In this document: positions 61,377-64,000 of the stretch, piece by piece | Position numbering within the stretch: position 1 is the first letter of the stretch | Layout of the letters: each line of letters opens with the position of its first letter | Assembly: GCA_032717465.1 (NCBI GenBank) | Contig: CM064732.1 | Coordinates: forward strand, 21,649,812-21,713,811 | Length of the DNA: 64,000 nt | From: Coenobita brevimanus | Lineage: Eukaryota; Arthropoda; Malacostraca; Decapoda; Coenobitidae | Reading direction: 5' to 3' | Notes under the pieces: model-generated | The model's database searches: none | What the model saw: the letters and a program-made list of their open reading frames with translations, nothing else | Told to the model about the DNA's origin: nothing | Translations under genes and position numbers: made by a program

Positions 61377-61690
61377 TGGGTAAGTCACTAAGCCCATGCT
61401 TGATAATCCACTCCTCACAGGCTAATATATCCTTTAAGAACTTAATGCTACGACATCCTCAGTTATGCATACCGTACGGTATACTGTATAATTCATTGTT
61501 ATTCCACAAGTTAGTATATAAAAACTTACGTTTTATGTATGCAATAATATTTATTTTAATACTGTATTTATTTAACTAGAAATAGGGATGTAAATTTAGA
61601 AAACCGTATTTGTCAGCGACTTAGTAAGCTCTCTTGGGACTTTCCCTCCCTCTTTCTGTATAAAAATGACAGGTGTACTCCAACTCCTTC
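61111..61690. other. AT-rich DNA with (GA)n
   Basis: (GA)n at about 61327-61372. Otherwise unassigned; it may be PLE 3' or terminal sequence, because the right terminal block follows. Confidence 0.5.
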
Positions 61691-61766
61691 ACTTTGCTTT
61701 CCCCTGAAGATGTGAATACACGAAAGCGATCGGGATATATAGTGTTTCCTTTTCCTTGTGGATATC
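61691..61766. repeat. right PLE terminal block with hammerhead-like core
   Basis: Plus strand CTGAAGA (61704-61710), GTG-AATA-CAC, GAAA (61722-61725), then 25 bases (61742-61766) that are the exact inverse of 53193-53217. Confidence 0.6.
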
Positions 61767-61804
61767 AGCATGTCTATGAATCACGTGTTATTAAGTGATT
61801 TAAT

Positions 61805-61807
<3 letters not shown>

Positions 61808-61872
<65 letters not shown>
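61808..61872. repeat. (AT)n microsatellite
   Basis: About 32 AT units. Confidence 0.98.
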
Positions 61873-61877
<5 letters not shown>

Positions 61878-62098
61878 AGAAAACATGTTTAGTTTCTCTA
61901 TTCGTTCCTCGTAGGGCAGTAATGGGGAAATTTGTATGGCTCTACTCCACATTATTTCGAAAGTACTTTCATCTTCGATAGGGTTAAGGGACCAGTACTG
62001 TAAACAGAATAATACTTGTGGTCGAAACGGACTTGTATTTATAAAATCATAATGAAACAGGAAAAACTCAGGAGTTCGTTGGGAGGCGATATGGTTCA
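61873..62098 (-). pseudogene. L2/CR1-like C-terminal RT fragment
   Basis: Minus frame: FRPQVLFCLQYWSLNPIEDE and LLPYEERIEKLNMFS, matching the conserved end of CR1/L2 proteins (R..LEY..Q.WSP..., then YEERL..LNLFS). Cut by the (AT)n array. About 60 codons remain. Confidence 0.7.
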
Positions 62099-62108
62099 TA
62101 AAAAATTA

Positions 62109-62190
62109 TGATGATGATGATGGTGATAACGATGATGGTTCATCAAAAATGATGATGATGGTGATGGTGATGATGATGATGATGAAGAGG
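62109..62190. repeat. imperfect (GAT)n microsatellite
   Basis: GATGATGGT-type units in two clusters. A weaker cluster recurs at about 63115-63165 and a short one near 63827. Confidence 0.9.
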
Positions 62191-62407
62191 AGGAAGAGGA
62201 GAGGTGAAACGCAGTGTCAGAGATTGGTAAGGTGGGAAGGAGAGAGGTAGGTAAATGTCTCTAATCCTCTTGAGACCACGCAGCGTTCAAATGTGGTAGT
62301 AAGAGACTCCCAGTTACATACTCCTCTGCCATTTTTTGGGTGGATAGTAAGTTAATATTTGCTAGCTCGTACATTACTTGGACAAGACTTAGATGTTGAC
62401 GTGGTAC

Positions 62408-62494
62408 ATGGAAGTACTCAAGGAGCAGTTATCCCTTCGGCTAATGAAGATCACAAGCACTTCTTCCATATCCATAGATTTTTTTCCAGTGCAT

Positions 62495-62586
<92 letters not shown>

Positions 62587-62675
62587 TGAGAACTTTCCAA
62601 GAGATGGAAAAAATCTATGGATATGGAAGAAGTGCTTGTGATCTTGCTTAGCCCGAGGGATACTTGCTCCCTGGG
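62408..62675. repeat. long inverted repeat centred on (AT)n
   Basis: Left arm 62447-62488 and right arm 62605-62645 are inverse over about 41 bases with a single extra T. Weaker similarity extends the arms to about 75-80 bp (left from 62408, right to 62675). The centre is (AT)n at about 62498-62582. Confidence 0.92.
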
Positions 62676-64000
62676 TACTCCCTTATAAGAGTCAGTTTCT
62701 GCCAAAGAGTCTTATACTAACACAGTTAAAGACGTTATACTCTTCTTCCTAGACAAGTTCGGCCCTACTTACGATCTGTCATGGCAAACTGTTCTGGTGG
62801 ATTTAGGGGGCTGCTCACCACCTCTTCCTCAGTTTATGTCTACATATTGAACATTAACAGATAATGATTTTCTAAGCATTTTCCTACAAGTGAACTTTCC
62901 TAAGCTGAATAAGGCGGTCTGTAGGTACGAAGAACTAACACCGTATTGAAGGGTTATTCTTTTTGTATGATATTTATGCGTACTGCAGACTGTATAATGA
63001 ACCTAATATAGAAATGAATAGTTATGTATATAATACTAGCATGATATCATTAACAAATGGAAGGTGTTAATAAGTCTCCTTGGCTAAAGAGAATGCGTAA
63101 AAAAGACTGATTATGATTATAATAATGGTGATGATGATCATGAGTATTGATGATGGTGGTGGTAAAGAAATACATTATAGAAAAGGGAAACGAATAAAGG
63201 GAGAATTAAAGGAACAATTAAAAGTATAATAAAACAGAAAACAAAAGCATAATGAAGAGGGAAAGATATAATAAAATGAATAACAAAATATGGTAATGAA
63301 ATGAGAACCGGAGAGGAAAACGACTTAGCCCTTAAACCACGGCTGGCGACTTATCAGTACCATTATGAGTAATGCCAGACGATTTTCTTTTGCCACTAAG
63401 AATCCTTCCAGGATGTGAAGTTAAAAAGAGCTAAAAAAAAAAAAAAAAAGGGAAGATGAAAGAGGAAAGGAGAGTCGAAAGTAGCTTATATGAGAGAAAA
63501 ACATTTGATGGAAATATTATGATTTTAAAAAACATAGAAAGGAATGTGGTGACAGAACAGAGATCGTAATCAATATACAATAAAATTTTACGTAATTATG
63601 AAATTTACTCTATATGATGGCTGGTATTAAGAGCATATGTGAGGATATGTATGCTTCTGAGATGGAGTCAGGATTCCGAGGTTTTCAATGCTGCTTGAAT
63701 GATGACGTGGCCCATTGAAATTAGGCAAACGTTTGGTTAGTTCCTCTTTCTCTCAAGTTTTACTTAGTCTATCGACCCTATTTCATTCCATTCGTTGATG
63801 GGAGAAGATGTCTGAATAAAGATAATGATGATGATGATTAAGGGTAAAGAAAACAATGTGATGATAAAATTTAGGTTATAAATACTACAGACAAGAGAAC
63901 AGCCATGATTGATAGTGAAAACTTGAAAGGGAAATATGAAATGCTATTACTGAGATGGTTAACCTGACAAAAGAAAAAAAAATACAGGGAAGTAAATTTG
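62676..64000. other. AT-rich DNA, nothing recognised
   Basis: No coding homology. Contains an A-run at about 63434-63450, a small GAT cluster and purine-rich stretches (63180-63300). Confidence 0.5.

Larger units (their letters stand above)
53193..61766 (+). mobile_element. Penelope-like element (PLE), split by element H and probably by an L2 copy
   Basis: Plus-strand RT plus GIY-YIG coding, in two parts (53295-54442 and 57930-58655), separated by element H. A 25-bp block at 53193-53217 (gatatccacaagg...) recurs exactly inverted at 61742-61766, with similarity extending about 60 bp, as expected of PLE terminal sequences. The span 58809-61110 is an L2-like copy. That the right block belongs to this same PLE is likely but not proven; it could be a second, truncated PLE. 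Confidence 0.8.

Overview
This window looks like repeat-dominated intergenic DNA from an arthropod, most plausibly a decapod crustacean. The evidence is the extreme density of long (AT)n, (AC)n and (GA)n arrays and the mix of non-LTR retrotransposon, Penelope-like, mariner-like and tRNA-derived SINE sequences. The taxon is an inference; no host gene, rRNA, canonical tRNA, CRISPR array or prokaryotic feature was found. Almost every long open frame belongs to a transposable element or is a simple-repeat artefact.

Layout. 1-1432: minus-strand RTE-like fragment running off the left edge, then a 1.2-kb purine-rich block. 4.7-8.3 kb: CR1/Jockey-like element E1 (plus) carrying an RTE-like insertion. 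8.5-9.5 kb: GC-rich block with imperfect inverted ends. 9.7-10.2 kb: SINE between (AT)n arrays. 12.385-17.990 kb: complete I/Nimb-like element A (minus) with a 14-bp target-site duplication, an intact 1.2-kaa pol frame and a gag broken by two stops. 18.9-22.0 kb: second RTE-like copy.

22.338-35.453 kb is a three-level nest. A deleted mariner-like element with TA duplications and inverted ends is split by I-like element C (15-bp duplication). C is itself split by the 7-kb poly(A)-tailed element D (11-bp duplication), and removing D restores C's reading frame. 35.7-40.3 kb is a mosaic of short retroposons (S1, S2, S3, F) mostly embedded in (AT)n arrays. 40.3-44.3 kb: element E2 (minus), split by a composite insert. 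44.6-46.2 kb: RTE-type fragment G. 46.2-46.6 kb: another S1 SINE. 47.3-50.8 kb: purine-rich blocks. 53.2-61.8 kb: Penelope-like element (RT plus GIY-YIG) split inside its ORF by nearly complete RTE-like element H, with a minus-strand L2/CR1 copy downstream. 62.4-62.7 kb: long inverted repeat centred on (AT)n. The rest is unremarkable AT-rich DNA.

The elements do not form a pathway. They work as autonomous gag/pol units (A and H nearly intact) and dependent retroposons, and the nesting gives relative ages: mariner older than C older than D; the Penelope-like element older than H; E1 older than its RTE-like insert.
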